Source of the DNA: Desmodus rotundus
Taxonomy: Eukaryota > Chordata > Mammalia > Chiroptera > Phyllostomidae
Direction: 5' to 3'
DNA: 64,000 nt
Assembly (NCBI RefSeq): GCF_022682495.2
Contig: NC_071390.1
Span: 166,619,220 to 166,683,219 of the forward strand
The notes below the pieces were generated by a model. It ran no database searches and was not told the origin of the DNA. It saw only the letters and a list, made by a program, of their open reading frames with translations. The translations under genes and the position numbers were made by a program. Shown piece after piece: positions 22,560 to 35,415 of the stretch; position 1 is the stretch's first letter; every line of letters starts with the position of its first letter.

Positions 22560-24480
22560 AGGTAAGAAAACCTGTCTTCTTGCTAATCAACTTCTCTCCC
22601 ACACTGAAACCCTCCGTAGGTCGGCTGGCCAAATCTCAACATTAGCTGCTGGCAACGCGTCGCTGGGTGACACGGACAGGAACACACACGTTTCGCGGTT
22701 TAATTACCACGATCCCTCCAAGGACCATCTTGGCCTCCTACACGTGTGCGTTCCAGTGCACTACCTTTAAGACGCACTGAACAGAAGTCTGTTCCTGTAA
22801 CTGATGGAAAGGTCTTAGCCCAGAAGGCAGGAATCTTTTGATGACGAGGTGGCCGCCCTTCTTGCTCTGCAGCCACTGCTCACTGCATCTCAACAGCTGC
22901 CACTCTCACTTCTTCTTTTAAAAACTCTCTTAAGTGTTCTGTTTGTTTTTGTCCTCCACTGATTTGGACACATTTATCCTCTCCGGAGAGATGTTGAAGC
23001 CATTTGTGTTACAGGGGTTTTTTTTCGTTTTGTTTTGTGCTTTCCCTGTGTCCTGTCAACAGTACAGAGAGCACAATTTTAGGAACCCAAAACATGTTTA
23101 AACGCACCGTAGTAAATGTTATTGCTCCCCATTTGGCCTTTGACCTTTGCGGTTTCATTTTATGCAATGCCATAATTGATGTTCTTGCTTTGAAATACTT
23201 CCTAAGTTTGATTTTTGTCTTGAAGGCAGTATTTTTTTAATGTACCCCATTCAACTGTCTTCTAATAACCCTTTCCCTCAAAATATAGGGGGTTTCTATG
23301 GTAATTCATAGCTATTTATGTGTCTGCCTATCTATCTACCTACCTACCGACCTATCATTATCCATATAAACTAAAACTGCTTATTCTGGAAGGTGCCAGC
23401 ACAGGTTAGCAGAGTGTCTGTTAGCCCTCCGAAGTGGTCTCTGGTGGGCATCACACGGGATTACCTCGCCACAGGGAGACACGCAGTCAGTACTCACTAA
23501 CGAGGTCGGCCTCTCGTGGAATAATTTTGCTGCCTCCCCACTTCCCTCAGACTTGAGAGAGTTAATTATTTAATATGTTTGCGAAGTACATGGAGTTCCC
23601 TAGAGAAATTGTGCCACGTAAATATCTATAAATGAATAATTAAAGTTGAAACAGATTACTTGGTGAGTTCTTCCTTAACTGCCCCATTTTATTAATGAGG
23701 TGTTTTGAAGTTACAATCTTAGTTTTGCTTTCTTGCCCCCTCCTCCTTTCTGCCACCTTCTCTTTCCTCTTCGTGATTGCCTTCTGTTTAATTCTTTCTC
23801 CCTTCTGTCAATTCTATCAGCCCCTACCATATTGCAAGCACTCAGTCAATCACAATGATTTAACGCCAGATCTGTAGGTAAAAGCCTTCATTAACTTCAA
23901 CGGGCGTCATAAGCTCCTCAGAACTCTAGGGTGAGATTAATAATTAGATAATGATTCTCATGTGCTGTGAAATGAGACGCCGGGCTCATGAAATGCTGAG
24001 CACGGCGTGGTGATCAGTAGTTGAGAAAACCCTTGTTAACTGACCCCTTTTCCCTGATCTGCTTCAAGTACAACAAGAGATCCTGATGCTCTAAAAATTA
24101 ATGTAAATGAAATCAGATCCCTTCTACAACCTCTGCTTCTCTCATGGGCTAGAATAAAAAAAAACAAAGGAGGTTGCAGCCGAACGGCACCGTTTGGAGG
24201 TTCCTTGGACTGTCTTTCAGGGAAGAGCAGACTAATTGAGATCGTATTTGAAGGAGTGACGTAATTGTTTATTGAATGTTGACATCCAAATCCTAGTTAC
24301 TCCTTTACCGGAGATTAAGAGGAATTAGGGAACGGTTCGCGTCCATCCTGCTAAACCTGACCCAGTTTATTTACCCTGTAATCTTACTTCAGAGCTTGAT
24401 AGGTAAAACGAGCTGCTCTTATCAATTAATAGCTGAAGAACAATGTAGATTTCAAGTTCATTGTAAGAAGTATTTATTGT
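22560..24480. other. long repeat-poor intergenic stretch
   Basis: About 1.9 kb without any repeat that I recognise apart from a short (CTAC)n-like tract near 23330. It has several TAATTA-type blocks (23560-23640, 24100, 24420). Repeat-poor AT-rich DNA upstream of a gene is where conserved regulatory elements are often found, but no direct evidence is visible. Confidence 0.35.
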
Positions 24481-24484
24481 AAAG

Positions 24485-25475
24485 CACTACAGACATGAAG
24501 AGATGCTCTCTGTTATGTTGGGAAGTGGGGTAGGGAGGGGGCAGGAGGAGTGCTGAAGATGGTTTTTTTCTTTCTCTCTCAAGAGTTTGAATTACTGTGC
24601 AATCTTGGATTTTCTAGTGACCTGTGTTAAAGCCCTGGGGCTACAGCAGACCTATAATGGATCTGTTTCTGAACTGTTCAGCAGTATCGGAGTTTAAAAC
24701 CGCACTCACGGTAGATGCATATAATGAGGCCAGCGCTTCCTCCTGAATCCAGGAGGCCCCTGGTCACAGCCCTGCACGGCGTCTCCAAGTACGGAGGAGA
24801 GCAAGCACTTCCTCCGCTCACTTCCAGAAGACGCAGAAGTTGCTTTAGGGATATGAGACAAGGGCCAGTAAAAAACTCTGCCCTCGCCCCTCAAATCTCC
24901 CTGCCCTGCTTTGCCCACCCCTACCTCCGCCCCACTTTCCACTATCTGAAATTCACTTCTCTGGATTAAGGTATTGTTCCACGTTCCAGTACCTCTGGGA
25001 GGTATAACACATTCTCTTTACTAGTCGTTAATAATTTAGTGTTCATTCCACAAACATTTGTTGTTTGCTGAATTTATTCATAACATGAATTCATCAGAGG
25101 CAGGGAGTGAGCAGGCGTGTTGGAGTCCAGTGCTGCCTTTCTGCTGGTAGCATCGCTCCTCTGAACCTTGGCTGGCACACCCGGAAAAGCAGGTGGACAG
25201 ATCGAGAGACCTTCCAAGTTGCTTGCAGTCCCAGCATTGTCTCCTTCTAAGACAGCTGTGGGAATGGGCACAAGCCAGGCAGTGATGGGTGGGGGATGCC
25301 TGTAAGAGCTGGAGTCACAACAGCATGGGCATGGAAATTCACCAGAAGGCTCGGGGTCTTTGGTCTGCTTTGTATCAACCTGAAGCCTTGGGGCCAGTTT
25401 CCAGAATTCAGCACAGAGCCTGGCACACAGTAGGTACCCTGTAACATTAGATTCAAAAGTATAAGAAAAAGGACA
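24485..25475. other. intergenic unique DNA
   Basis: No gene was seen. A short MIR/L2-like piece (gcctggcacacagtaggtac) lies at about 25418. Confidence 0.5.
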
Positions 25476-25479
25476 CCTA

Positions 25480-25894
25480 TGTAGTTTCTAGGGCTGCTGG
25501 AACAAAGTATTCCAAACTAGGTGGCTTGAAACAAGAGAAATTTATTGTCAGGTATAGTTCTGGAAGGTGCAAGTCCAAAATCAAGGCATTGGTGAAGCAG
25601 GATCTCTTCTTGCCTCTTCCAGCCTCTGGTAGCCCAAGTGTTTCTTGGCCTGTGGCAGCAAAACTCCAGTCTCTGCCTCTGTCTTTATAGGCTGTCTTCC
25701 CTGTGTTCACATGCTGTCCCTCTGTGCATGTCTCTGTCCAAATTCTCAACCTCTTGTAAGGACCTCAGTCATATCGGACTAGGGCTCCTCCTATGTTCTC
25801 ATCCTGACTCAGTTAGATCTGCAAAGACCCTATTTTCAAATAAGCTCGTATTCCTAAATACCAGGAGTGAGAATACAATCCAACCCGTAACTCA
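25480..25894 (-). mobile_element. MLT1-type LTR, antisense
   Basis: Tctagggctgctggaacaaa, ggtggcttgaaacaagagaa, gtgcatgtctctgtccaaat and tctgcaaagaccctattttc follow the reverse complement of an MLT1 LTR. No internal retroviral sequence is present. Confidence 0.75.
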
Positions 25895-26253
25895 CAATGC
25901 AGAGGAACGTGGGTGTGACAGCTCTCGATGACTGATAAGTATTTATGCAAATGTAGGACAAGGACCTCAGTGTGGCCCTTTCTCCCAGCCATTAGACTAC
26001 CCACAAAGGGTTTCAGCGTAAGGACTGTGAAGGCCAGTGAAGGGGGACGTTATAGAAAATGAGGTCAAGGGCACAAAAAGACAAAGTTTCTACCTTCACA
26101 TGGCTGCCTGGACCTCGTTCAGGCCCCGAGTGAGGTGACCTCAAATACCTGTGTGTAAACCCAGACATCCCAGAATAGGGCCAGCAGGCACATGAGGCCC
26201 ATTCACAAGGCCACACTGGAGAGAATGGAAACCACCCATTCACACTCATCTTT

Positions 26254-26579
26254 TTTTTTATTTTATTGTTGCTCAATTACAGTTGTCTGCATTTTCCCCC
26301 CACCAGTCCCCACACCCCAGCCAAACCCACTTCCCTCCCTTGCTTCCACCCTCCCCCTTGGTTTTGTCTATACAGTAGTGTCCTTTACAGTAGTTCCTGG
26401 AAACCTTCTCCCCATTGTCCCCTCCCTCACCTCTGGTTATTATAAGATTGTTCTTAATTTCAATGTCTCTGCTTATATTTTGTTTGCTTTTTTCTTTTGT
26501 TGATTATGTTCCAGTTAAAGGGGAGATCATATTTGTCCCTCGCCGCCTGGCTTGTTTCACTCAGCATAATGCTCTCCAG
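26254..26579 (-). mobile_element. L1 3' end, fused to a U6 copy
   Basis: On the minus strand this reads ctggagagcattatgctgag, then aatcaacaaaagaaaaaagc, the G-rich L1 3' UTR and an A-rich tail. It is the same L1 3' end as at 12929-13416. Its 5' truncation point is directly joined to the 3' end of the U6 sequence with no spacer. Confidence 0.9.
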
Positions 26580-26686
26580 AAAAATATGGAACGCTTCACG
26601 AATTTGCGTATCATCCTTGTGCAGGGGCCACGCTAATCTTCTCTGCATCGTTCCCATTTTGGTGTATGTGCTGCCGAAGCGAGCTC
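26580..26686 (-). pseudogene. RNU6: U6 snRNA retropseudogene, full length, 5' half of a U6-L1 chimera
   Basis: The minus strand carries essentially the whole 107-nt U6 sequence: gctcgcttcggcagcacata at the 5' end, cagagaagattagcgtggcc in the middle, and gttccatatttttat the 3' end. There are only scattered substitutions, for example at the second base and in the loop regions. It is not a functional gene. No U6-type TATA box is seen upstream, and the sequence passes straight into L1. A target-site duplication (cacactc, then a or g, then tcttt) flanks the U6 plus L1 unit at 26241-26253 and 26687-26699. This shows co-insertion as one cDNA. Confidence 0.92.
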
Positions 26687-27000
26687 CACACTCGTCTTTA
26701 TGTCTCTTGTTATCATAGACTCGGACGGTCACTTAATGCAGAAAAGTTTTAGTGAGCACTGGTAAGGTGGTAAGCATCACACTATTCAGAAGACAGGTGT
26801 GGTCCCCGACCTCCAAGGCTCCGGCTCTAAAGGACACAAGCACAGTCCTGTATGTATCGGGGTGGCCAAAAAGTTCATTGGTTGTTTCCATATGATGGCT
26901 CTAGGAGAGCTTAGTTGTCTTTAACTTCATTTGAGATAATTTTGTTAGATTCTATTGTGACAGCTATCAAATCAGTATGCATTTAAAAAAAAATTATCAA

Positions 27001-27209
27001 GCCCTGGCTGGTGTGGCTCAGTGGACTGAGTGCAGGCCTATAAACAAAAGGGTCGCCAGTTCAATTCCCAGTCAGGGCACATGCCTGGGTTGCAGGCCAG
27101 GTCCTCAGTTGCGGGCGTGTGAGAAGCAACCACACATTGATGTTTCTCTCTCTTTTTCACTCTCTCCCCCTCTCTCTGGAAATAAAGTATTTTAAAAAAT
27201 TAAAAAATT
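27001..27209 (+). mobile_element. Ves-type SINE nested in the mariner remnant
   Basis: A complete sense SINE (gccctggctggtgtggctca, box B agttcaattcccagtc, CT block, A-rich tail). The flanks aaaaattatcaa (left) and aaaatttatcaaaa (right) form a target-site duplication with one indel. Confidence 0.9.
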
Positions 27210-27286
27210 TATCAAAATTGGTGAGTTTTTGTGTAGCCATTTTAATATTGAAAACAGAAAAAAATAAGCCACATTTTTGCCACATT

Positions 27287-27544
27287 ATGCTTTATTATTT
27301 CCTGAAAGGTAAAAACGCAACTGAAAGGCAAAAAATGGTTTGTGCAGTGTATACAGATGGTGCTGTGACTGATCGTACGTGTCAGAAGTGGTTTGTGACG
27401 TTTCGTGCTGGAGATCTCTCAGTGGACGATGCTCCACAGTCGGGCAGAGGGGTTGACGTTGGTAACAATCCAATCGAGACATTGATAGAAAACGGTCAAC
27501 GTTATACCACACAGGAGACAGCCGACATGCTCAAAACATCCTAA
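27287..27544 (+). pseudogene. mariner transposase N-terminal fragment
   Basis: The 85-codon translation ends in a stop. It contains the mariner DNA-binding pattern: a CQKWFVTFRAGDLSVDDAP-like segment, then SGRG, then a TTQETADML segment in the second helix-turn-helix region. The D,D34D catalytic domain is absent because the right half is deleted, so no active enzyme is possible. The frame continues upstream into the inserted SINE, which is fortuitous. I cannot assign the subfamily. Confidence 0.75.
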
Positions 27545-27624
27545 TCAATAAACTTATTGGTGAAAACAAAAAATGTGTCTTGTTTTATGGAAAAAAACAT
27601 ATGGACTTTTAGGCCAACCCAAGA

Positions 27625-28220
27625 TTTTATCTTTTTTTCCATTCTCTTTTTGGGGGCTACCACCAGGGAAGTATTGCATTCTAGTTGATTAGGAACCACA
27701 AGTCTACATTTCAATTCCAGGCTGCATAGTGATTTTTTTCCTGAAGGTTTGAATAAATCATCCAATCTGCTTAAGTTTCAACTATATTCAGCATTTCTAT
27801 TTTAAGCACTACTTTGGGCCACTTAGGACTCTGGAGTCACCAAACCCTTTTGTAACTTAATTTGGGATGAGAACTAGGAAGGAGGCAGAAGATCCCCTGA
27901 GAACCAAACAGGAGAAAATGGGCTTGAGCTACAGCCTGAAAGATTCTGGCAGACGTGAGGGGCATTTTCTTGTTAGTGATGACTGCAGTTCCTTGGTTTG
28001 CAAAACTGTAATTTTGGTAAATATAGGAGAGATTTTCATGGAAGGAAGATCATTCAGTTTTTACTCTCATTAGACTGCAAAGGAGGCAAGTCAGATAAAC
28101 TATCCATTCAGGTAAACCATTGTACTTCAAGATAATTAAGTGCATATAATCCATCCTGCTCCCCTTTTCACTTTGAATGCCAGGAAGCTCAAAGCTAACT
28201 ATACCATTCAGTTAAAATGT
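27625..28220. other. intergenic unique DNA
   Basis: No gene or clear repeat was seen. Confidence 0.5.
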
Positions 28221-28224
28221 TACT

Positions 28225-28610
28225 ATTAGTCTAGGGCACAGTTTCAGTTAGCTTTTGCTGTGAACATACTACCCCCAAACTTAGTGGCTCAAAACAATTT
28301 ATTTTTGCCTTTCATGGTTCTGTGAGTTGACAGGACCCAGCTGAGCAGTCCTTGCTTGGGGAGTCATGTGCAGCTTTAGTTGGATGGTGGCTGGGGTTGG
28401 AGTCATCTAAAGGACCACCTATGCTAGATGTTCAAGAGGGTTTGCTCGTTCACATGTCTGGCAGCCGGTCTGGGATGGCTGGCAGGGCTGGAGGCTGGCC
28501 GAGGAGCTCTCTCTCCCTCCACGTGGCCAGCTTGAGCTTTCTCACAGTTCACACGTGGCAGCTGGCTTCGCCCAGGGGAAACACCTTCCTGAGGGTTATA
28601 ATGGGAGATG
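28225..28610 (+). mobile_element. old interspersed repeat, same type as 4855-5225
   Basis: Agcttttgctgtgaacatac, then acttagtggctcaaaacaat and catggttctgtgagttgaca, with later gtctggcagccggtctggga, match a common mammalian repeat. I recognise the sequence but cannot firmly name the family. Confidence 0.5.
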
Positions 28611-28734
28611 GCTCATGGGTGGGGTTTATGCTACCACATAAACATCCTTCTGTTCTTTATGGTCTTACCAGGGATGTTATTTTCTTTATGGAGCCTTTTA
28701 TGGAAGCAGGTAAGTGTGAATAATATACAAATGA

Positions 28735-28918
28735 TGCTGTGCTTTTGTCTAGGGATTGATATTTACCATGCTGCCTTATCTGGCCTTCACAACACCGTGG
28801 AAATGGGCAGACTGGTGATTTTATCCCCATTTTTATAGACCTGGAGGCTTAAGTTCGAAAAGGGCTAGTGAGCTGCCTGAGGTAACACAGCTAGGACATG
28901 GAGGGCTGGGCCCTCAAC
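28735..28918 (-). mobile_element. MIR SINE, antisense
   Basis: Antisense MIR core: ttatccccatttttatagac, then gaggcttaagttcgaaaag and gaggtaacacagctaggaca. Confidence 0.7.
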
Positions 28919-28924
28919 AGGTGT

Positions 28925-30990
28925 GTCTGATATGACAATCTGTGTCCACAAGCACCTGGCAAAGCACCGACGAGACCTAGGCCTGAAATCCAGGTGTGAC
29001 TCCCCCACATGCTGCACAACGCCCGCTTGCCTGGCCAGCCCCTCCTTTCGCAGCAGCAGCAGCAGCCCGGGGTAGCAGTGTGAGCCCGAGCCCTTGAGCA
29101 AGGTGCCTAATCCAAACAGGCTCCGCCACCTCCAGGACCCGGATCTGAGCCTCTCCAGTGACTCAGTCTCTGCATCTGTAAATGAGGCTGCCGCTGCTGC
29201 TGTCCTAAGGATTAAATGACTTAGAGTAATGCTTGATGAGAACTTTAGAAAGAAGTCTTTCAGGAAAAGCTGTGGAGATAAGTAGCTACTGGGAGAACCC
29301 TGCTCTAGCTCTACCTTTTGCATGCTTTTCTTGATTTTATATGGACCTTGCTAAGCGTCCACAGAGGCACAGATGATCTCGACATTTCATTTTCCTTGAT
29401 ATTGCATATGACCGATAGACTGGAAGGCCTAACTCGATGCTGGTGTTTGCCCGAGCATCCCGATTTCAGGGTAGAACACAGCTACAAAACACTGTCAGGG
29501 CTTGTAGACACAACCGGTGTTCCCCCAGCTGTCACACGCACTCACTCTCTCTCCTCAGTTACTTACAGTGACATTCCCTCCCTCGGCGCCCTGCCGCGCT
29601 CTCCCCTCACTCTCTGTCCCAAGTGGATATGCACATTCACACACAACTTCTCTCCATTCCACTCCTTTTCACACAAGGGTTCTTCTCAACACACTCACCC
29701 AAAGATTTCCTCCCACCTACGGACACATGCCCTTGACCTTCCGCCTTCTGGTGTAACTTCCTTCCTCAGACCCTCAGTATGTAGAATTCGGTGCTCACTG
29801 AATCTGAAATGTCCCCCCTCTCATCCCAGGTGCCCCCAGGGATGGCAGGAGAAGTTTTTACAGACATCCCGCAGGGCAGGATTCAGACCTGTGTTTGAGT
29901 GGGGAGGCTGTGGGCACCTGGCTGCACCTGCCCAGGGGCATTCAGCTCACAAATCTCTTTATTAGTGGCCAGAGAGGGAACTGCCCTGCTGCCCACCTGG
30001 ACACAGCACAGAGCCTGTGTGCAGCCTGCGAGCATCCGACAGCCACTGCTTGAGGGACACGTGCTGCTGACGCGAGACAGGGCTCAGCGAAGGGAAGCCA
30101 CCTGCCTTTTCCCAGCTCAGGCTGGGGAAGAAGTGAGCTGGATATGCACCTACCCAGGAAGGCAAAGAGCCAAAAATAACCAAGAGCAACAGCATTTCAT
30201 CTGACAGGCCCAGAAATACAGCTCGGAGCACACCAGGGCTACAGAGAGAGTGATTCTCGGACCTACAGCATTCCCTTAGAAATACCCGGAAAAACTCTTA
30301 GGTTCCACAGGAGCTCCCATCCCCTCTCTGCTACAGCTTCCCAGAGCACGGGCTCTGTGGCCCGTAGACAGAGTGTGCAGAGTCGGGCCCTTGAGGCTCA
30401 AAAGACAGACTCTGGGGGCCAGGACGTGAGGATGGTGTCCAATGGGATTCTGTAAGGAAGACAGAAATAGGAAGTAGCTGGTTAACATGGAGGATGCAAA
30501 CAGACAGGAAATGGATTCAGGGACAGGAAAGATAGGTGTCATGAGAAAAATGGAAGCACCGCACACCTTGCTTGGAGGGCAGGATTTAGCTCGACCCTGA
30601 AGGTCGCCCTTGGCAGGAAAGGAAGGACCACGGTTTTCCCATTGAGATGGAAAGTGTGTGGTCTGAGAGCAGTCTTCTCTTCTATTTCTGTTTTATTCTC
30701 TTCTAGTTTGATGTAAAAGGCAAATGTCACAGTTCAGTCATCTTTGTTCTGAATATCTGAAATTGCAGAATGGGAGGAGGGGGCGGCCAAGAGGAGAAGG
30801 TACCAGGATTCCTGAGAACCCTGACTGTGGAAGAGCATGGGGGAGATAACCATGAATAAAAAAGAAAAAGAAGGAAGGAAGGTAAGACGGGAGACAGGAA
30901 GGATGGAAGAAAAAATGAAAAAGGAAGATGGTAGATTCAATTTTATTTAGGGAATAAGAACTTCTATACACTGCATGAAGGGAATACACA
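28925..30990. other. intergenic unique DNA
   Basis: The longest open frame (215 codons, 29318-29965, +) has no recognisable domain, no CpG-rich start and a histidine- and serine-rich low-information composition, so I do not call it. A purine-rich tract lies at 30855-30930. Confidence 0.5.
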
Positions 30991-31006
30991 GAGCTGATTA
31001 AGAAAC

Positions 31007-31235
31007 AACCCTGGCCCCCACTGGTGTGACCCAGTAGGTTGGGCGTCTACCCGAGCACTGAAAGGTCACCAGTTCGATGCCCAGTCAGGGCACGTGCCTG
31101 GGTTGCAGGTGTGGTCCCGAGTCAGGGTGTGTATGGAAGGCAACTGATCAATGCGTCTCTCTTGCATTAATGTTTCTCTCTCTCTCTTTCCCCCCTCCCT
31201 TCCCCTCTCTGTAAAATAAAAAATAAAGAAAAAAT
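31007..31235 (+). mobile_element. Ves-type SINE
   Basis: A sense SINE with box B ccagttcgatgcccagtc, CT-rich region and A-rich tail. The target-site duplication ttaagaaac is at 30998-31006 and 31236-31244. Confidence 0.9.
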
Positions 31236-31249
31236 TTAAGAAACCACCT

Positions 31250-33150
31250 CTGCTTTCAAGGAGCTTACAGTCTACTTGCAGGAGGAGGCAAGGCCAACAC
31301 AGTGAACGAGACATAAGGCAGGGCCAGCCAGTTGCCACATGCAGCTACAGGCCATGCCCAGAGGGGCAGAGGGAAACGGCCAATGAAGTTTGACCCTGAG
31401 GTCATGAGGGCAGGCTCCCTAGAGTGGTGGCTTTGCCAGGGCGCCAGTCGTTCATGTAGTAGGGAAGTGGGAAGAATGAGTGTTTCTCAGGGGTAGTGCC
31501 CTCCCTTCCCCTCCTGCAACCCCCAGAGGTCAGTTGTCTCCATAGGCTCACGTCTTGTACCCTACCCATCCTTGGTCCCTACAAATGCGGTTTCCAAGCG
31601 TCAGCATGGACGGTGACTGTCCAAAGGTACGTTCCCATGGGTGCGGAGCAAAATGAGACAAGGACCAATTAGGAGTTTTTCACAAGCAAATTACACTCAG
31701 TTTCAAGGACTGTCTTTTATTCTGCTATTAGGTCCTTCCTAATTTTTGGACTTCTAATTTTAGAAATGCTCTGACTTTTTAAAGAAATAATATTGACAGA
31801 AGATACTGTAAGGGTATCTGGGGGTTGATTTTGCTTGTTTGAAGTTAACAGTGGGCCAACTGCATTGGTCCCTGAGATGTACTGATTTTAAGCCATGTTA
31901 GCATTGGACAACCGTGGTCTAAGATATCGTGGAGTGCCCGCCAAGCAAGCAGATGCAGAGCAGGCTCTGCTTCATCTCTCCAGGCCCTGGAGGCTTCTCC
32001 ACTGAGCTTCCCTAAGGGAGGTCACCCTCCTCCCTAGGACCCAGGCGCCTTTGCCCTCTTCCATGTTGAGGTGTGAAGTTCGAGGGGATGTGATAAACTG
32101 ACTCACTTAGGCAGTAATGAGAGTCTCCCCGGGGACCTTCATATTTTAGGGGAGTATTAAAACTTAAATCAAACCGATACATTACAATGGTGGAATTTTA
32201 AGCCCTTCCACACTACAATGGGACGGCATGATATTTTTTAAATAAAGGGCCTTCTTCTGAAATCAGACCACACCCTTCAAATTACTGACACAAGTGGCCA
32301 GAGAGGCAAGGGCCATAGCATTCTGTCCCTGGATCAAATGTCACACTGCACTGTGAATAGAAATCCCCACCTTCTCTTTCTCTGGCACTCCCTAATACAG
32401 AATTAATCAGTCATTACTGCCACCCCCTGCCCCGGGCGCCACAGAGCAACCTGCAGGTGGCTTTAGAGAACCAAAGCGTATTTTAAGTCAGTTTTCTGCA
32501 TTCCTGCCACTCCTCCACCCCATGGAAAGGGACGGTCCTGCCACCTTTGGGTTCCTGCGGTCTGGGGTGGTGCCTGAGCACAGTAGGAGAGCAATGGAAG
32601 ATGAGCAAGTGAGAGACTGGGTACGCCAGGTTAAAAATAGCCCAGTCCCCTATGGGGGGCCCTGCGCACTGACTACGGTTAGGTGAATCCACACCCGAAA
32701 GCTCACAGGCTTGGAAGACTACAAGTCCGTGAATCCCGATTACAAACAAGCTGAGGGAACCATTCAGTTCCCTGAAGACCAACCAAGTCCAGGCGTGACG
32801 GAGAGAAACTCTGCAGAACGGCCCAGGAACACCAGTGGAAACCCCACAGATATTGTGACTCCCTGTTCTCCCGAACTGGCCCACAGTTTTCCTGCCCCAT
32901 GCACTAAAAAGTAGCATTTCTATTTTGGCCTGACAGGAAAAATACAGGCATGCTCTCCGCTGAAGTCACCAAGCCCTTTATCCCCTCACGCACTGGATAG
33001 AACAAACGATTTTCCACGCCACACAGGGGCATTAGAGTTCTTTGGGCCTGAGGAAATGGGACAGGGCAGTGGTGACATCTGGCAAACAAGGAAACCCTCA
33101 AATGCTTCCATGGGTGACTGCTTTACCTGGAAGCTAGTCAGGAAGGCAGC
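31250..33150. other. intergenic unique DNA
   Basis: No gene seen. Open frames at 32483-32917 (-) and 32711-32914 (+) lack domains. Confidence 0.5.
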
Positions 33151-33151
33151 T

Positions 33152-33265
33152 TCTCAAGCCCCACCCTGGGCCCACCCACTCGGAAATTCTAGCGATGTCG
33201 GCCAGCCGCAGGTGTGTTCACAAGCTCCCTGGGATGCAGGCTGGAGTCTGAGAACCAGTGATAGA
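33152..33265. mobile_element. MER5-like hAT-Charlie relic
   Basis: The sequence cttctcaagccccaccctgg, then acaagctccctgggatgc and gagtctgagaaccagtg, resembles MER5. It is strongly diverged. Confidence 0.45.
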
Positions 33266-33269
33266 AGGC

Positions 33270-33890
33270 GTCATTTGCAGGGAATGACTCTGGGCCAAGA
33301 AGAGCCTGACCCGGGGCCACAGCCCTCAGGTGACGTAAAGACACTGAGGGATGACTCAGCGGAGGAGCTGAGTGTGGAGTGAGGGGCCGAGGGCGTACCC
33401 AGACCCAGGGCATTCCGAAGCTGGTCAAACGCAGCCCTGGGCATCTCATATTCACCACCAGCCTCTTCCAACGCCTTTCGCGACTTGACCTACGGTGGTA
33501 GCACCTCCACAGGGGAAGGGCTGTGTTGTCTCAGACTCCCAGTACATTATTAGTTCCAACCCGCACAAATCCACCAGTGCCGAAGGGAAGCTTTTGCTAA
33601 TTGTCGAAGGCGGCTTAACTGTTCCGGGCAGCGGCCACGGGCCCAAGCTGTCGTCTGAGCCGCTAGGCAGAGCAGGGCCCTTCCCTGGGCGCCAGGGCGG
33701 GTCTAGAGCAGGGGGTCCGGCTTTGGCTGTGCGGCCTGTCGATACCTCCCTGGTCAGCGAGCAGCCAGTCCCAATCTGCGTCCCCAAAGCCAAGATGTGC
33801 CTGGATTTTTTTTTTTTCTCTTTAAAGCTGTTTGTGCACTTGAAGAGCCTCACCCCTCTCATTTGGGGCTTGAGGACAATTGCATTGGCC
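33270..33890. other. proximal upstream region of SEL1L3
   Basis: GC content rises towards the promoter and no repeat stands out. Opposing open frames at 33452-33862 (-) and 33495-33893 (+) are typical of GC-rich DNA and have no domain support. Confidence 0.45.
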
Positions 33891-34101
33891 TAATTAATTC
33901 ATTTTCTTTTCCGTCCAAAGTGGAAGCCGGGGCACAGGGATACAAATTAAATGCCAATCCGCTTTGGGCGCCGATACTCTGGACAACTAAAACAAAGAGC
34001 GCGGCGGCTGGGGCGGCGGCAGCCCCGCACAAAACCCTCGGGAAACATCCAGAACCTGCCGCGACCCAGCGGGCAGGGCGCGGCGCAACCCGAGCTAATA
34101 A

Positions 34102-35415
<1,314 letters not shown>

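Larger units (their letters stand above)
26857..27622 (+). mobile_element. mariner-type DNA transposon remnant with a nested SINE
   Basis: The left end reads ggggtggccaaaaagttcat. The right end, reverse complemented, reads tgggttggcctaaaagtcca. Both are imperfect mariner terminal inverted repeats. A TA precedes the left end. The middle keeps a transposase N-terminal fragment, but the catalytic part is deleted. A Ves-type SINE sits in the 5' region at 27001-27209. Confidence 0.85.

Noticed and set aside
26580..26686. functional U6 snRNA gene
   Set aside because: It is joined to L1 without a terminator gap, flanked by a retrotransposition duplication, and lacks an upstream TATA box at the usual position.
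29318..29965. 215-codon + strand open frame
   Set aside because: No recognisable domain, no promoter, mixed composition. A length like this arises by chance in 64 kb.
1..33900. exons of the neighbouring gene expected upstream (SMIM20 in human synteny)
   Set aside because: I looked for its short conserved protein and found nothing, so it probably lies further upstream, beyond the window.
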